From Ceratopteris richardii (taxonomy: Eukaryota; Streptophyta; Polypodiopsida; Polypodiales; Pteridaceae): DNA of 64,000 nt. Under the pieces are notes generated by a model. That model was given only the letters and a program-made list of their open reading frames with translations. It was not told the origin of the DNA and did not search any database. The stretch lies in the NCBI GenBank assembly GCA_020310875.1, contig CM035439.1, positions 136,170,753-136,234,752 of the forward strand, written 5' to 3'. Numbering within the stretch: the first letter of the stretch is position 1; every line of letters starts with the position of its first letter. Positions 1-11,409 of this stretch are shown piece after piece. The position numbers and the translations under genes were made by a program.

Positions 1-40
1 TGCAGCTGAACGGAATTACACCACTACTGAGAGAGAAGGC

Positions 41-3000
41 TTGGGCATGGTATATGCAATTAAGAAGTTTAGACACTATTTGCTTGCAAATAAGTTTAAA
101 TTTTTTACTGACCATCAAGCATTGTTATACCTTGTAAACAAGCCATGCAATACAGGAAGATTAGTGAGATGGTTTCTCTTGCTAATGGAATATGATTTTG
201 AGGTTGTGGTAAGAAAAGGGAGGACCCATTTGAGAGCTGATCATCTTTCTAGGCTCACATCGGGAGAAGCCCCACAAGGAGTATCAGATGACCTTCCTGA
301 TGCTTACTTGTTTAATTTGGAAGTGGTGCCGCAGTGGGCTAAGCCATTGGTACCAGTATTGACATATGGGCCTAATCATCCAATGGTAAACACACGGAAT
401 AGAGAGGTTGTAAAAGCCCAAAAGTACCACATCATGGCAGGAAGTATGTACAAGCACACAGATCAAGGGATCCTGGCTTGTTGCGTAGAAGAGGATGAGT
501 ATGCTAAATGGTTGCAATTAGCACATGTAGGTGCGTTAGAGCAACACTACTCAAAGCAACGAACTTTACAGACCCTAAAGAGACTCGGAGTACATTGGCC
601 AACCATGGAAGCTGATGTCCAAAAGTTGTGCAAGGAATGCCCAATCTGTTGCACTAAACCACCTGTGGAACATGCCACCCTTTATCAAGTATCCATAGTG
701 CCAGATTGGAGCGAACCTCTCGTATCCTTCCTGAGGACAAACACATTCCCTCCAGACATGACTCTGGCTAGGAAAAGGAGTTTAGAACAAGAAGCCCTGG
801 ATTACTCACTCATTGGTGATAATCTATACAAACGCGGTAAAGATGGTTACCTGAGGCTATGTGTCCATGAAAGTGAATATCTTAAGATCTTAGAAACTGC
901 TCACCAAGGTGTAGCAGGAGGACACTTTGGACCGGATCGGGTGATCAAGGCAATACTATTTGCGGGTTTCTGGTGGCCTACCCTTCACATGGATGCACAT
1001 ACCTATGTGAAACGGTGTGATGTCTGTCAGAGGACTCAGTATCCTATACACAAAGATGAGATGCCACTGAAACCTATGATGGGTGGACGTGCATTCTCTA
1101 AGTGGGGAATAGACTTCGTAGGTCCTATTAATCCCCCAGCTAAGGGTTCTCATGCGGAATACATCATTGTTGCAACAGATTATCTCACCAAGTGGGTAGA
1201 GGTAAAGGCTATGACAAAGAACGATGCTCAAACAACTGCCAAATTCTTGTTTGAGAATGTATTCACAAGATACGGGCTACCTATAGAGCTTGTAAGTGAT
1301 AGAGGCACTCACTTCTTAAATGAAGTGATTGAAAATCTACTCCAAGAATTCTTGGTAATACACAAGAAGTCTGCCCCCTATCACCCTCAAGCTAATGGAC
1401 AAGCTGAGAGCACTAATAAGATTTTATGCAATGTACTGACGAAATTAGTGAACACTAAACGCTCTGATTGGGACAAACAGTTACATCATGCTGTTTGGGC
1501 ATACCGAGTTGCCTACAAAACGGTACTCCAAGCCACCCCCTTTCAGATGGTATTCGGTCAAAACGCTGTGTTACCCTTGGACTTCTTGATCCCTACATTG
1601 AGAGTAGCACAAGAACACGAATGGACAGGTCATGAGCTCTCCTCTAGAATTTTTGACCTTGAACGATTAGGAGAAACAAGACTGAGAGCAGCGGCAGGAA
1701 TATATGCAGCCAAGAAGAGACAGAAGGCATATTTCGATGCCCATGTGAAGGATAAAGGCTTGAAAGCAGGAGATCTAGTCTTAGTCTATACACTGAAACA
1801 ACACGCGAGGAAGCTAGAAAAGAGGGGCTACGGACCTATGATTATCAATAGGATCTCCACGAGTGGAGCAGTACAATTAGCCACGTTAGAGGGTGATGTT
1901 CTTCCTAACTATATTAGCGGATGCAGAGTCAAGTTGTATCAGGAACCCCTCACGGAGGAAATGCTGAACCAACTCAACACTGCTAAGAAACGCAAAGAGG
2001 AAGAAAAGAGAATTAGGGAAGAAGCTCAAGCAGAAGCTTTAGAACGCATCAGAAAGATGAAATTACGAAGGCAAGATAGAGAGCAGCCTAGGACAAATGA
2101 CTGTGCAGATCAAGGATATCATATGGCAATGTGTGAAGTCGCAGGAACCAGCTCACCTAGGATAACTGATCGACGTCCTTTCGTAACCCTAGATATAGGA
2201 CAAGGAAAGAGTGCAAGGACCGTAAGAGCCTTGATTGACTCAGGTGCAGCCACTAGTGCTGTTAGAGTGTCTTACTGTCAAGAGTTACAGTTAACTGTCA
2301 ATCCTGTGGAAGCATATCTCATAGGATTGGGAGGCGTGGAAACCCCTTGCATGGGCGAGGTGGAACTTCCCCTCTACATTCATGATGAGGCAATGACAGT
2401 TAAAGTACTGGTGTGTCAAGATGAGGATCTCACTGAACCTCTAGTCTTGGGCCAAGATTGGATCTATGACCAAGCAATTAACTTAAACCTAAGAAGTGGA
2501 CTTCTCCAGGTTTGGGTCAATCATAGTCGAGTTACAGTAGAATTAGACAATGGAGCACTCAAGGAACTAGGAAAGGCACAGACTCCTGGTCCCTCCAGGG
2601 GTGCACATGAAGTTGACCATGTTGTTCTTGTCCAAAACTATGTGTTGCAGAGGAATGATATTCGCAAAAAAGGAGTCAGGGATGCAAAGGAACTCCCTTC
2701 TTTTCCAAAGGTCAGAAGGAGGCAACAACCAAAGGTGGATCAAAGGCAGAAGAAGCAGAGTACTACCTATGTCGAGGATCCAAAGTACCTACGCAGCAAA
2801 ATGTCCCAGCAAGTGAAACAAGTGTGGGTGCGGAAAGGCGAACACCCGGTTGCACTCAAGCCAACCACACGGGCAAAGCATCTTATTAGTAACCAACAAC
2901 ACGACACTAATAAGAAGTCTTTCGGAAATTCTTCTGCTAATGTGAAATCTATTTGGGTGCCCAAAAAGTCGATGAAGGCTAGCCCACAATCAAGACAAAT

Positions 3001-3298
3001 TTGGGTGCCTAAGGCTTGTTTGCGGGCTCAAATAGCTACACCAAGAACACACCCTACACAGCATGATCCATTCACTCGCACAGCCTATATCAACTCATTT
3101 TCAACACCAAGGCACATGAGCACGAACAGAATCAGTTGTAAATGGGTACCTAAAAGGCCTCATGTTCAAGCTGACACACCTATAAAGCTCTCGAGAATCT
3201 CTACGGAACCACGAGCAAAACCCATCCACTGCATTTGGCAGCCCAAGACTTGTAACAAACCCATGGACCCCGATTGTAAATCCATGACCACCTACTAA
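41..3298 (+). CDS. pol: Gypsy pol C-terminal part: RNase H end, doubled HHCC, integrase, second protease-like domain
   Basis: The reading frame is already open at the window edge, so the methionine at 41 is internal. Domains: RNase H end (TDHQALLYL, ADHLSR) to about 255; first HHCC zinc module about 515-655; second HHCC module about 895-1035; integrase catalytic core about 1085-1600 with the first Asp in GIDFVGPI, the second in SDRGTHF and the Glu in NGQAEST; an integrase C-terminal region with a charged helix to about 2090; an aspartic-protease-like domain about 2170-2540 with LIDSGAA and a closing VLGQDW motif; then a basic tail with five spaced aromatic motifs of the W-V-P-K type (about 2824-3245). 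The family role is cDNA integration and polyprotein maturation. A protease-like domain after integrase is not the usual gypsy order. Confidence 0.88.
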   Translation: MGMVYAIKKFRHYLLANKFKFFTDHQALLYLVNKPCNTGRLVRWFLLLMEYDFEVVVRKGRTHLRADHLSRLTSGEAPQGVSDDLPDAYLFNLEVVPQWAKPLVPVLTYGPNHPMVNTRNREVVKAQKYHIMAGSMYKHTDQGILACCVEEDEYAKWLQLAHVGALEQHYSKQRTLQTLKRLGVHWPTMEADVQKLCKECPICCTKPPVEHATLYQVSIVPDWSEPLVSFLRTNTFPPDMTLARKRSLEQEALDYSLIGDNLYKRGKDGYLRLCVHESEYLKILETAHQGVAGGHFGPDRVIKAILFAGFWWPTLHMDAHTYVKRCDVCQRTQYPIHKDEMPLKPMMGGRAFSKWGIDFVGPINPPAKGSHAEYIIVATDYLTKWVEVKAMTKNDAQTTAKFLFENVFTRYGLPIELVSDRGTHFLNEVIENLLQEFLVIHKKSAPYHPQANGQAESTNKILCNVLTKLVNTKRSDWDKQLHHAVWAYRVAYKTVLQATPFQMVFGQNAVLPLDFLIPTLRVAQEHEWTGHELSSRIFDLERLGETRLRAAAGIYAAKKRQKAYFDAHVKDKGLKAGDLVLVYTLKQHARKLEKRGYGPMIINRISTSGAVQLATLEGDVLPNYISGCRVKLYQEPLTEEMLNQLNTAKKRKEEEKRIREEAQAEALERIRKMKLRRQDREQPRTNDCADQGYHMAMCEVAGTSSPRITDRRPFVTLDIGQGKSARTVRALIDSGAATSAVRVSYCQELQLTVNPVEAYLIGLGGVETPCMGEVELPLYIHDEAMTVKVLVCQDEDLTEPLVLGQDWIYDQAINLNLRSGLLQVWVNHSRVTVELDNGALKELGKAQTPGPSRGAHEVDHVVLVQNYVLQRNDIRKKGVRDAKELPSFPKVRRRQQPKVDQRQKKQSTTYVEDPKYLRSKMSQQVKQVWVRKGEHPVALKPTTRAKHLISNQQHDTNKKSFGNSSANVKSIWVPKKSMKASPQSRQIWVPKACLRAQIATPRTHPTQHDPFTRTAYINSFSTPRHMSTNRISCKWVPKRPHVQADTPIKLSRISTEPRAKPIHCIWQPKTCNKPMDPDCKSMTTY
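515..1035 (+). other. Tandem duplicated HHCC integrase zinc module (element A)
   Basis: Two similar segments follow each other. Each has a short GSMYK/DNLYK-like lead, a cysteine-containing strand, an AH...(G)xH pair, a WPT-containing stretch and a C-x2-C pair. The first pair is AHVGALEQH with CPICC, the second AHQGVAGGH with CDVCQ. The second copy matches the canonical gypsy N-terminal integrase module; the first has diverged but keeps the spacing of putative zinc ligands. Element C has the same doubling (31070-31585), whereas element B has only one copy. The duplication is therefore a family trait and not an accident of this copy. Confidence 0.75.
2170..2540 (+). other. Second aspartic-protease-like domain, downstream of integrase (element A)
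   Basis: The segment begins with RRPFVTLDIG, continues with the active-site-like LIDSGAATS (DSGA at 2237-2248), has a glycine-rich flap-like LIGLGGVETP and ends with PLVLGQDWI, which resembles the hydrophobic-hydrophobic-Gly block that closes retropepsin folds. The order and spacing fit a retropepsin. Whether it is catalytic or has become a structural or binding domain cannot be told from sequence. The equivalent in element C is at about 32700-33060. Confidence 0.75.
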
Positions 3299-3475
3299 CC
3301 GCTTCACTCTCACATCACATCATTTCGCTTAGCCCTTAGGTCTACCTAACTCCTAACTACAACTTGTAACAAACCCCCGGACCCCGATTGTAAATCCATG
3401 ACCACCTACTAACCGCTTCACTCTCACATCACATCATTTCGCTTAGCCCTTAGGTCTACCTAACTCCTAACTACA
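3248..3475 (+). repeat. Two-copy tandem duplication, period 114 bp
   Basis: A segment starting ACTTGTAACAAACCC at 3248 is repeated from 3362 with almost no differences. It covers the end of the pol frame and the first part of the following untranslated spacer. The near identity of the two units indicates a recent slippage or unequal-exchange event. Confidence 0.9.
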
Positions 3476-3623
3476 CACACCAGCACCGAGCACTTAATAA
3501 CCCCTAACCACTCCCGAACTTTAAGTTAATGTTGTAACAAGGGACACCATGTCATTTTTGTGTCCATTGCAATGTTAACGTTTATTCATATATTCTCACA
3601 GAATCAGCTGCGACATTTTCAAC
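3476..3623 (+). other. Short spacer between pol and accessory region (element A)
   Basis: About 150 bases without coding potential. A pyrimidine-rich stretch ends in ATATTCTCACAG at about 3590-3601, which resembles a splice acceptor just before the first methionine of the accessory region at 3624. Spliced expression of a downstream reading frame is known for some plant gypsy elements with extra genes; here it is inference only. Confidence 0.35.
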
Positions 3624-6600
3624 ATGGCGGAGGCAGCAAGAACTAGCTCTCACACAGAAACAAGCCCGCAAGTGGTGGACTTGGACAGTTTACCCGTTCT
3701 GCCGGAGACAATTGAAAGACCAGAAGATTTGCAGGCCGTCAAAATCATACCTATTGCGGACCCTCCGCGTGGCCACACCATGCCCGTGGGAAAGACTTCC
3801 CATTGGTTTACCGAGGTGGCAGGACCCTTGGGTGAATGAACGTGTACCTATGGGAATCAGAGTTGGACTTCAATGGGAAGCAAGGCAGATACCATTTCTT
3901 TACAAGAGAATTTGAGAAATTACAAAATGCAGAAGGTCTACGTCCGATATGGAAAAAAGCAGGATTGAGTGCCTATTTCAGTGCCCGACTCCCAAAACCT
4001 GACTTCATGCGATGCTACTATCTCATCAACACCTTGACTCCAAATCAGAACCCAAAAGGTGCAAGCTCATTTGTGATTCCATCTCTGACAAAGGGGAATG
4101 AGCTCAAGAGGTTCAGGCTATCAAACAATTTGGTGAGAGAGGCTCTAGATATGCGCGGAATGCATATTCCTACAGAAAAGGAAACCCTAGTACCGGATTA
4201 CATGAAGAATCGAAGTCTCACCAAACTCAAGGACATGGTATCCATGACGCCTAATATTGCAATACACCTTCGCATGTGCATGCAACACTTTGCTTTCCCG
4301 GCGCAAGATTGATTCACCATGCCGCCCAAAAAGATTTGGTTTAGCTTGTATCTGGCAGAGACACAGAGCCTCACCATCAACCTACCCCACTGGATAATTG
4401 ATCAAATACACCTAGCTCACAAACGCTGGCCGCGGAAACAGGTTTTATATGGTTGCTGTGCTCTGACAAGAATCATTTATAGGTGTTTGGCTTATGACAT
4501 TCCGATCCAACGGGCCCTAATGTGGAATCGGGTTGAGCAGTTTAGAGGCAGAACATCCACTGGACCCCCTTCTAAGAAGATGAGAGGCACTGTCCAAGTC
4601 CCATGTGCTCAACCACGTGGAGCCACCCTAACACCAGACGTCACCCCTCCACCCCGAAGAGTCCGACCATTCACACTCCGACTTCCAAGACGCAGCACCG
4701 ATGGTTCCACCTTGATATTCCCTCCCATTCCAACCGATCTTGAATTTCCTAGTGGTGCACCTTTGGAAGAGCTCACTAATGAAGATTTCGAACAACTATT
4801 ACAAGATGTAGAGTTGGAGGCAGAAGAGGCACAACAAGCGGAAAACGTGCAAACGCAGGCCACAACCTCCCAAGCACCTGTCACACCTGTTGAAGTGGAT
4901 GCAGAGGATGATGGAGATGAAGAACAGGAGGATGATGAGGAGGAGTATGATCAAGAGCACCAAGAGGAGCAACAAGAAGTGCCAGAACTTGTAGGTGCAC
5001 CAGCATATACAGCTCAACTACGAAGGCTATACGACACTATCAAAGCAGTACAAGAAAGGCATCAACTCTCTCTGGTATCAGGTCAAGCTTTGATGCAAGA
5101 AATGCTATCAGATGAAGGGGTGGACCAACACTTCATTGACACCCTCAAATTAGTGTCAGACTCTTTAGGAGTTCCGGAGGCTGTCCACACCGCAGTCCGC
5201 CAGTCCGTAAGGTATGACAAACGCAGAGTGGACACGTTACCACGAGCAGGTAAGACTATCAGGATACCCGTCACAGAACCAGAAGTACCCATTGAGACCA
5301 CAGCCACCCCCACAACCACCACTGACCTCTCCGCCGAAACCTTCGTTCAGACATCACCCATCTCACCCCAGCATCCTCCATCACCACCTTCTCCACCCCC
5401 ACCACCACCTCCCACCTTGGAAGAAACGACAGTCATCACCTCTACCTTCACTTATAACCCATCCTCATTCAAATCATTCTCATTTCGAGAACCCACCTCA
5501 CAAGACACCCTCTTCTCCTTCGTCACCAATCCCTTGTACACTTCGTCCCGTCTATCCTCTGAACCCATGACTGGCCATCCCATAATTCCAAGTGTAGTTG
5601 GAAACCCAGCACCCACAGAAGGCACCCTGTGTTTCCCGACCTATCCCCCAATACGGGTACCTCCATTCCATGACCCCCACTTCCCATCTGGCCCCTACAC
5701 CTCTTTCAACCTGACCGCGCCACCCCAATACCCGTCCGTTGTGGAGCAGTTCACCCGCTCTCCAATGTTTCCGAGGCACATTTCTCCGATGTTCGCAACG
5801 ACATCAATTTACACGAACACCACACTCACTTCACCTACCATACCCACCTACATGGTAGCCCCTGCACACACCACCTTGTCTGACCCAATGGACATTTCAC
5901 CAACCACAGCACCTCTCCCCACGATTCCACCATCTTCCCCTCCCTTGCCCCCCACCTCACCACTCACATCATTGGCACACACAGCATTCACTACCCCCCT
6001 ACCCAATCCCACCTCCCCTGCATTTCAAACTTTTCCCCTTGCATCTCATAATGTAAGTAGCACGTTCAACACATTACTTCAGTGTGCACATCAGCTACAA
6101 CAAGACTACCATCAATTGGAAGAACGCACTGCTGCCCTCCAGGCAGAATCTCAACGTCTGCAAGCTAGAGTCACCACTCTTGAAGCTGACTACCAAACGC
6201 TCCTAACCGAGCATACCACACTACAACAGGCTCACTCCGAATTGGAATCAAAGACATCAACTGTAGATGACCAAGCAGTCAAGGAACTAGAAACAGTGCT
6301 TCAAGCGCAAATGATCTCTAACGCTACACTCAGACGCAACATTGGGCTATTAAGGAAGCATATGGCCGCAGCACTAGAAGAGAACAAACGACTTCAACAA
6401 CAAAACCAAGACAACTTTGAAGCGGCTATGGAAGGAACCGTAGGAGCAACCATTAGCCCTACCAGATATAGAGCAGTTCCATCAGAAGACATTCACATCT
6501 TACTTGAGGAGCATGCAAATTTCTTGGAGTCATATGAAAAACTAGAGACTGAATGTGCAGATCTAAAGAAACAGATAGCCAGTGTCCCCACCGCTCAACC

Positions 6601-8020
6601 GGAGCCGGTAATCTTGCAACACTCTACAGAAGAAATGGAGACCCTCCGGAAACAGGTGGCAGAACTCCAAGCACGCCTCTTACCATATGAACGGCCACCC
6701 TCGCCCATTGAAGAACCAGAACCTGAAACAGTAGTGGAAATCCCCGTTGATGACAGCTATGAAGAGCCATACGAGCCTATGCCGACGCCTGGTGGTCGAA
6801 CTACAGAAGAAGGACAAGACACGTTAGAAATTCAAGTTCCAGATTGGGTCAAAAGGGTCGAGAAAGTGGGTAAGACACATGATGATCGTGTGGCCGTGCA
6901 AATGCAATCTCTCACAAATCTGGAAGAAACTGTCCTTCGGTCTTCCTACTTTCAAAATTTATCCCATCAACGGTTAATCACAACATCAGAATCGCAATAC
7001 ATGCCTTATTTTGTCTTACTACATGATTATAATGCAGAAGTCAAAAGACACACAGGGAAGGAGCCCACGTTCGCCACTCAATTTGAGATAGGGGATTTAC
7101 CGACAGATGCACGTGCTGGCTCGATCTTCCAACCTAATTGGCGTGCACGTCTACTCACCGATTACCCAGAGATGATGAGTACTTGGGCAACCATGCCACT
7201 ATATATCAAGTATAATCCATGCTATTGTCCAGTGGTACGTCGCAGATCCTGGCAAGCATTTGCAATCAAGGTACGCAACAATAAAGAGTGCTCGGCTTGG
7301 GTTAACTACCCATATTTTGCTCCACCTCGAGGGACCCCAACCGTAGCCTACATGATATCAACAATTCGGCACTGGTCTACACGTCTAAATAATGTACCCG
7401 ACATAGCAGCGAAAATGTGTATGAAGATATTCGAGCTCATGACCATTGTCTTCAAAACCTTTTGGAATGTCCAAGCTCCATACATCTCTGCCCCTGGATT
7501 CTCTCAAGGCAACAAGGATTTAGTCTACGACATGAGCCAAACCCCCTCGGTCGCTATCATCTTTGCTTGGCATGCACGAATAAAGTACTTGCCCGCATGC
7601 TTCAAGTAGACATTTGAGGAAATGTTCTCTACGGGATTCTGGGAATACAATTCCGAAATTTTCATTCCCAGACCCACACATTTGCTACATCTATTCGCAG
7701 TAGAACAAGCAATCCATGCAGATCAGTTACGTCTGCCACATCTGGACATTCCAGGACCAATCGATTGGGATCGTATGATGACAGATTTGGCCAGAGGACT
7801 ACGCATACAAGAACATCAGCTTGCCACTCAGGTTGTGGAATATTACATCCAAAACTCCCAGCAACAAGGGTCTGTCAGGGACGACAGACGCGAGAGAGGG
7901 GGGGGTGTTGAGAGCAGTATGGACACCCAAGGACCGACTAGACAAGGAAGCCAGTGGAGAGAGTCAGAACAAGGTGAAGGAGTAAGTAGACAAAGCAGTC
8001 GACGCAAATCTGGCAGATAG
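3624..8020 (+). CDS. Large accessory region of element A, unknown function
   Basis: About 4.4 kb of coding-like sequence lies between pol and the 3' LTR, broken in a few places. I do not recognise the product. Visible parts: an N-terminal region rich in aromatic and basic residues (about 3836-4540) whose layout recalls the extra ORFs of Athila/Ogre-type elements; an acidic Glu/Asp stretch (about 4890-4990); a long Pro/Thr/Ser-rich segment (about 5260-6040); a coiled-coil segment rich in Leu, Gln and Glu (about 6060-6700); and a globular-looking C-terminal part with many Trp, Tyr and Pro residues (about 6840-7600). Element C has no equivalent of comparable size. A structural, env-like or gag-assisting role is possible but unproven. 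Confidence 0.6.
7892..7905 (+). promoter_or_regulatory. Polypurine tract of element A
   Basis: A GAGAGAGGGGGGGG run lies directly before the 3' LTR. It is the expected primer site for plus-strand DNA synthesis and occupies the same position as the tract at 35257-35270 in element C. Confidence 0.85.
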
Positions 8021-8539
8021 GCCCTTCAATTTTTTCCAAATCAACATCTTTTAACAGTGATTCTTATCACTAACAATCATTGTAAATACCATTTCATATT
8101 TTTGTAGCTCCATTTTGTGCAAGCCAAGGAGTCCTTGAGCTTGAGGAGCCTTAGAAGTACCTACATATCAATTTTCGTATTTTTTAGACTCCGTTTAAGC
8201 CCTCAAATTGGCCCTGGAACCTAATTTTTAACTAGGCCGGACACTAGGTCTGGACAGGGCCAAAACCTAGTCAAAAACTATAAAAAGAGCTAGAGAGCTC
8301 ATTTTTGAGGGTGGATTGTAATAGAAACAAACTTGTAAGAGCTTTTTGAAGAGTAATTGAAGAACTCCATTGATTCTCACTCTTTGTCTTGCCGTGCGTG
8401 CGCGTGTGTGTGTATGTGTGTGCATGCTAGTGTGCTTCTCACTCACGCACTTGTGCCGCCACTTGCTCGAGGTCTTCATACCATCCTCACGTCTTCCCGG
8501 ATTGACATTAAAGGAGGTGCTACTCATCATTGAGCTACA
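7906..8539 (+). repeat. 3' LTR of element A (634 bp)
   Basis: It starts TGTTGAGAGC after the polypurine tract and ends TTGAGCTACA, giving TG...CA ends. Blocks shared with the LTRs of element C are CTCCATTTTG, ACTAGGCCGGACACTAGG, a TATAAAAAG box (8279-8287), a GT-rich run near 8396-8425 and the terminal GAGCTACA. The 3' flank continues into copia-type sequence, so element A appears to have inserted into an older copia element. Confidence 0.88.
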
Positions 8540-8875
8540 TCTTGCTAAAGATTTATCACTTGAGGAACCTTATTCATATGAAGAAGCAAGTACCAAGGCA
8601 GAGTGGAAGGAGGCTATGGATGAAGAAATAGAAGCACTCCAAGAGAATGATACTTGGGAACTAGTACCCAAGAAGACATCAATGATGGTAATTGGTTCTA
8701 GATGGATTTACAAAATCAAAAGGAACTCAGATGGATCCATAAACATGTATAAAGCTAGACTTGTGGCTAAGGGTTTTGCGCAAACCCAAGGAGTTGATTA
8801 TGAAGAGACATTTTGACCTGTGGGTAAAATGCCAACCATCAAAGTATTGGTAAGTGTGGCTGCATCTAGGATTCC
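8540..8875 (+). mobile_element. Fragment H: Ty1/copia reverse transcriptase N-terminal piece
   Basis: Translation shows the hallmark start of copia reverse transcriptase: EAMDEEIEALQENDTWELV, then SRWIYKIKR, then a KARLVAKGFAQ block followed by a GVDYEETF block. The fragment begins directly at the right end of element A and stops abruptly at about 8875, where minus-strand gypsy sequence starts. It is a broken remnant with no LTR in view. Confidence 0.85.
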
Positions 8876-11000
8876 TAGCATGTCATTTAATTTGACCTAC
8901 CAACCTCAACACTTCTTTCACATTACTTGGAGACTTTGCTATCTGAATAGCCCCCACCTTATTTATATGAATTGCCAATCTATATTGCCTACATCTTTCA
9001 AAACATAACTTCAAATGCAGCAAATGCAAGTCCTTATTATAAAAAAATAGAGAAATGTTCAACAAAAATTCTCATAAAATCTGGTTAATAAGGCTCAAAC
9101 ACCTTATGTGCAACATAATTAGAGCACGGATGTCCATTCTTCAGCCCGAAACTCATAATTGTGAAATGATATGCACCAAACTCAGTGATAGAGGTAGTTT
9201 TGTGCTGATCAACCTCCTCAACAACACTGATATGATTGTACCTCAAAAAACCATCAAGAAATTATACATTTCATGACCATCTACCGCATCAAGTACTGCA
9301 TCACATGTTGGCATAGGAAAAGGATATGTAACCATTGTTTGTTACATTTCTTGTAGTTCACACATATTCTCAACTTGCCATTGTTTTTTGGTACTTGACT
9401 CACCAGTTTGATAAATCCTACTAACAATAATTTATCTATTTCCTGCTTAACCTATTTCATGAAATTCAGATTCATTCGGTATCTTGTTGCACCACTAGAA
9501 CTACATCTATTTTTAACTTAATGTGATGTTCATGTAGTGCACGATCTATACCCTTCACCTAAGAATATTCCTAGGCAACTACATCAATATATTCTTTTAA
9601 TAACCTAACAAGATCCTCCAAAAATTGTCCTTGCACTTGCACCCAACTTTTACTATCTTTTGTTTAGTTTTTATACCCAAATTGAGTTCCTTAATATCGT
9701 CATCTTTGACCTTACTAGTCATGCCATACTTCTTGTCACAAATCTTTTCTACCATATCCTTAACGTTCGTTTCCTCATGTTCCATCCTTTCCTTAGTAGA
9801 GATTTCTACTTTCTTTTCAAACATATGCCTTAATTCTTCACCCTCAATTTCCTTTCCCATTGGGAGCTCGAGACTTTCCTCTACTAGTACTTTCTCACTC
9901 TGGACTATACTCTCCACATATACCTCAAACATTGGAAGCACTGTCGGATTAACTTTCAAAAAATCTTCTTCTTCATCATCCTCAACTTCTTGAGCCTTAA
10001 ATTATAAATTGGACAACCAAAGGTGTTACTTTAAGTTAAATGTTTCTTCTCCAATGCATTGGTATAGTTACCTTCCTCCTAGCTTTAGTCAACCCAAATC
10101 AGGCTTATGTTTTGCCATCTTGAACTAAGTCTACCTAGCAACATTTCATAAGGAGATGTTGATTTTCACATCCAAGTGACCACAAAATTAACCCCAAAAG
10201 GCATTCCTTCAACTTCTATTTCTTGCTTTTTCAAAATCCCTAATGGTTGTATCCTTGTTTGATCAACCATTTTAACTTGAAATGGAGTTGGAGCTAACTA
10301 TTCTACACTCATCTCTTTGTAAATCATCTCTAGTAAGATATCTACACCTAACCCACCATCCAATAATACTTCCTTAAATGTTTTGTCTTGATACTAGGCC
10401 TTAATAACAAGTACTGCAAAATCTACATCTATAGGATCAATATTATTAACTCTAGATGACACAATATGATTATTCCCCGCTTGTGGAGGATGCCCGTGAA
10501 GTTTCTTCAAGAGCCTTCCCTTAAATGATGGAAACAAAGTTAATAGCTGATCTAATGATAATTGTAAAGGAGCATTCATGAGTACCTCAAACCAATCATT
10601 CTCTTTATCATTCATGATCCTTTTCTTATCCTCTCCTTGTTGGTGAATCAACTACTCCTCAAACTCCAACTTAGTTACTCCTTGGTCCTGATTCTTCAAA
10701 ATTCTTTTGTGCAACGGATGCCTGATCCATTTTTCCTCCTTTCAATCTATTTGTCCTTTTTATTTGGATCTTGTGATTGTCAAGACTTCAACCCCTTCTT
10801 TCTTTAAACTTTGATAACAATCACAAACCCATTCTCCCCTCTGTTCTTTATTTGACCTCCCATGTAATGCTATATTCCTATCGATTTGTTCCTTCTCATT
10901 TGATAATTTGATCATAATGACATTGGCTTGAGCTTCTTGCTAATTTTGTTACTGCGGTTGTGCTTGTTGGTTCCCTTTTTTATATCTAATTATTGGAATG
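8876..11000 (-). mobile_element. Fragment E': decayed Ty3/gypsy pol and protease region
   Basis: This is a heavily decayed gypsy copy read on the minus strand and homologous to 55359-57490 (element E) over about 2.1 kb. Recognisable parts in coding order, right to left: gag end (about 10990-10700), a protease with LLDGG...GVDIL and MLLGR blocks (about 10420-10060), a charged linker (about 9960-9600), and reverse transcriptase pieces near 9470-9200 and 9065-8883 (FERCRQYRLA). Many breaks are present and no LTR is recognisable. The copy ends at the copia scrap H on its left. Confidence 0.75.
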
Positions 11001-11039
11001 CCTCTTTCTTCCTTATGTTCTACCCATAAAGGACAATTC

Positions 11040-11190
11040 AGCCCTATCCAACGATCTAGAGTAGAGCAGTACACACACACACCACATAGCATCCATGTCA
11101 ATGAGCACACCTTTGCTCAAAATGTTCTTTGGAATTACATCGATCCATCCATGCACCAAGGTTCTATTGAAGATGATAGACGCAAATTGT
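11040..11190 (+). mobile_element. Small remnant resembling the 3' end of an A/C/D-family element
   Basis: The plus strand reads LWNYIDPSMHQGSIEDDRR, which resembles the last coding-like stretch before the polypurine tract in element A (EYYIQNSQQQGSVRDDRR). A sister copy lies at 57560-57690, where it does run into a purine-rich tract. No LTR follows in either place. Confidence 0.45.
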
Positions 11191-11212
11191 TCCTTCCTTT
11201 GTAGCTAGTTAC

Positions 11213-11214
<2 letters not shown>

Positions 11215-11259
<45 letters not shown>
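11215..11259. repeat. (AT)n microsatellite
   Basis: An uninterrupted alternating AT run of about 45 bases. It marks the junction between the E'/D-like remnants and the unrelated sequence to the right. Confidence 0.95.
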
Positions 11260-11264
<5 letters not shown>

Positions 11265-11409
11265 ATCATGTGAGTTGGAGAGAGAGGGATAGCATCCTAC
11301 AACATACTATATCAGGAGCTATGGGATATAATGAAAAGCGCAAATCTATAAAATCATTTTCTAGTGAAAGAGATGTCAAAAAGAGTAAGTGAGGTGCAAG
11401 ATCAGTGCA

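Larger units (their letters stand above)
1..8539 (+). mobile_element. Element A: Ty3/gypsy LTR retrotransposon, 3' part
   Basis: The window opens inside the RNase H domain of this element, so its 5' LTR, gag, first protease and reverse transcriptase lie outside. In order it holds the RNase H end (to about 260), two HHCC zinc modules, the integrase core, a protease-like domain, a W-V-P-K motif tail, a short tandem duplication, an accessory region (3624-8020), a polypurine tract (7892-7905) and the 3' LTR (7906-8539). The integrase has the GIDFVGPI and SDRGTHF blocks of plant Ty3/gypsy elements, and I see no chromodomain, which fits the OTA branch (Athila/Tat/Ogre relatives). The pol protein is very similar to that of element C. 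The pol part in view is open throughout; the accessory region is broken in a few places. The target-site duplication cannot be checked because the left end is missing. Confidence 0.9.

Noticed and set aside
9625-9993. Ser/Leu-rich plus-strand ORF, membrane-like
   Set aside because: It is the complement of the Lys/Glu-rich linker of minus-strand gypsy E', and the same mirror frame occurs at 56121-56432.
11215-11259. Replication origin or matrix attachment site at the AT run
   Set aside because: A pure AT microsatellite is sufficient explanation; no other signal is present.
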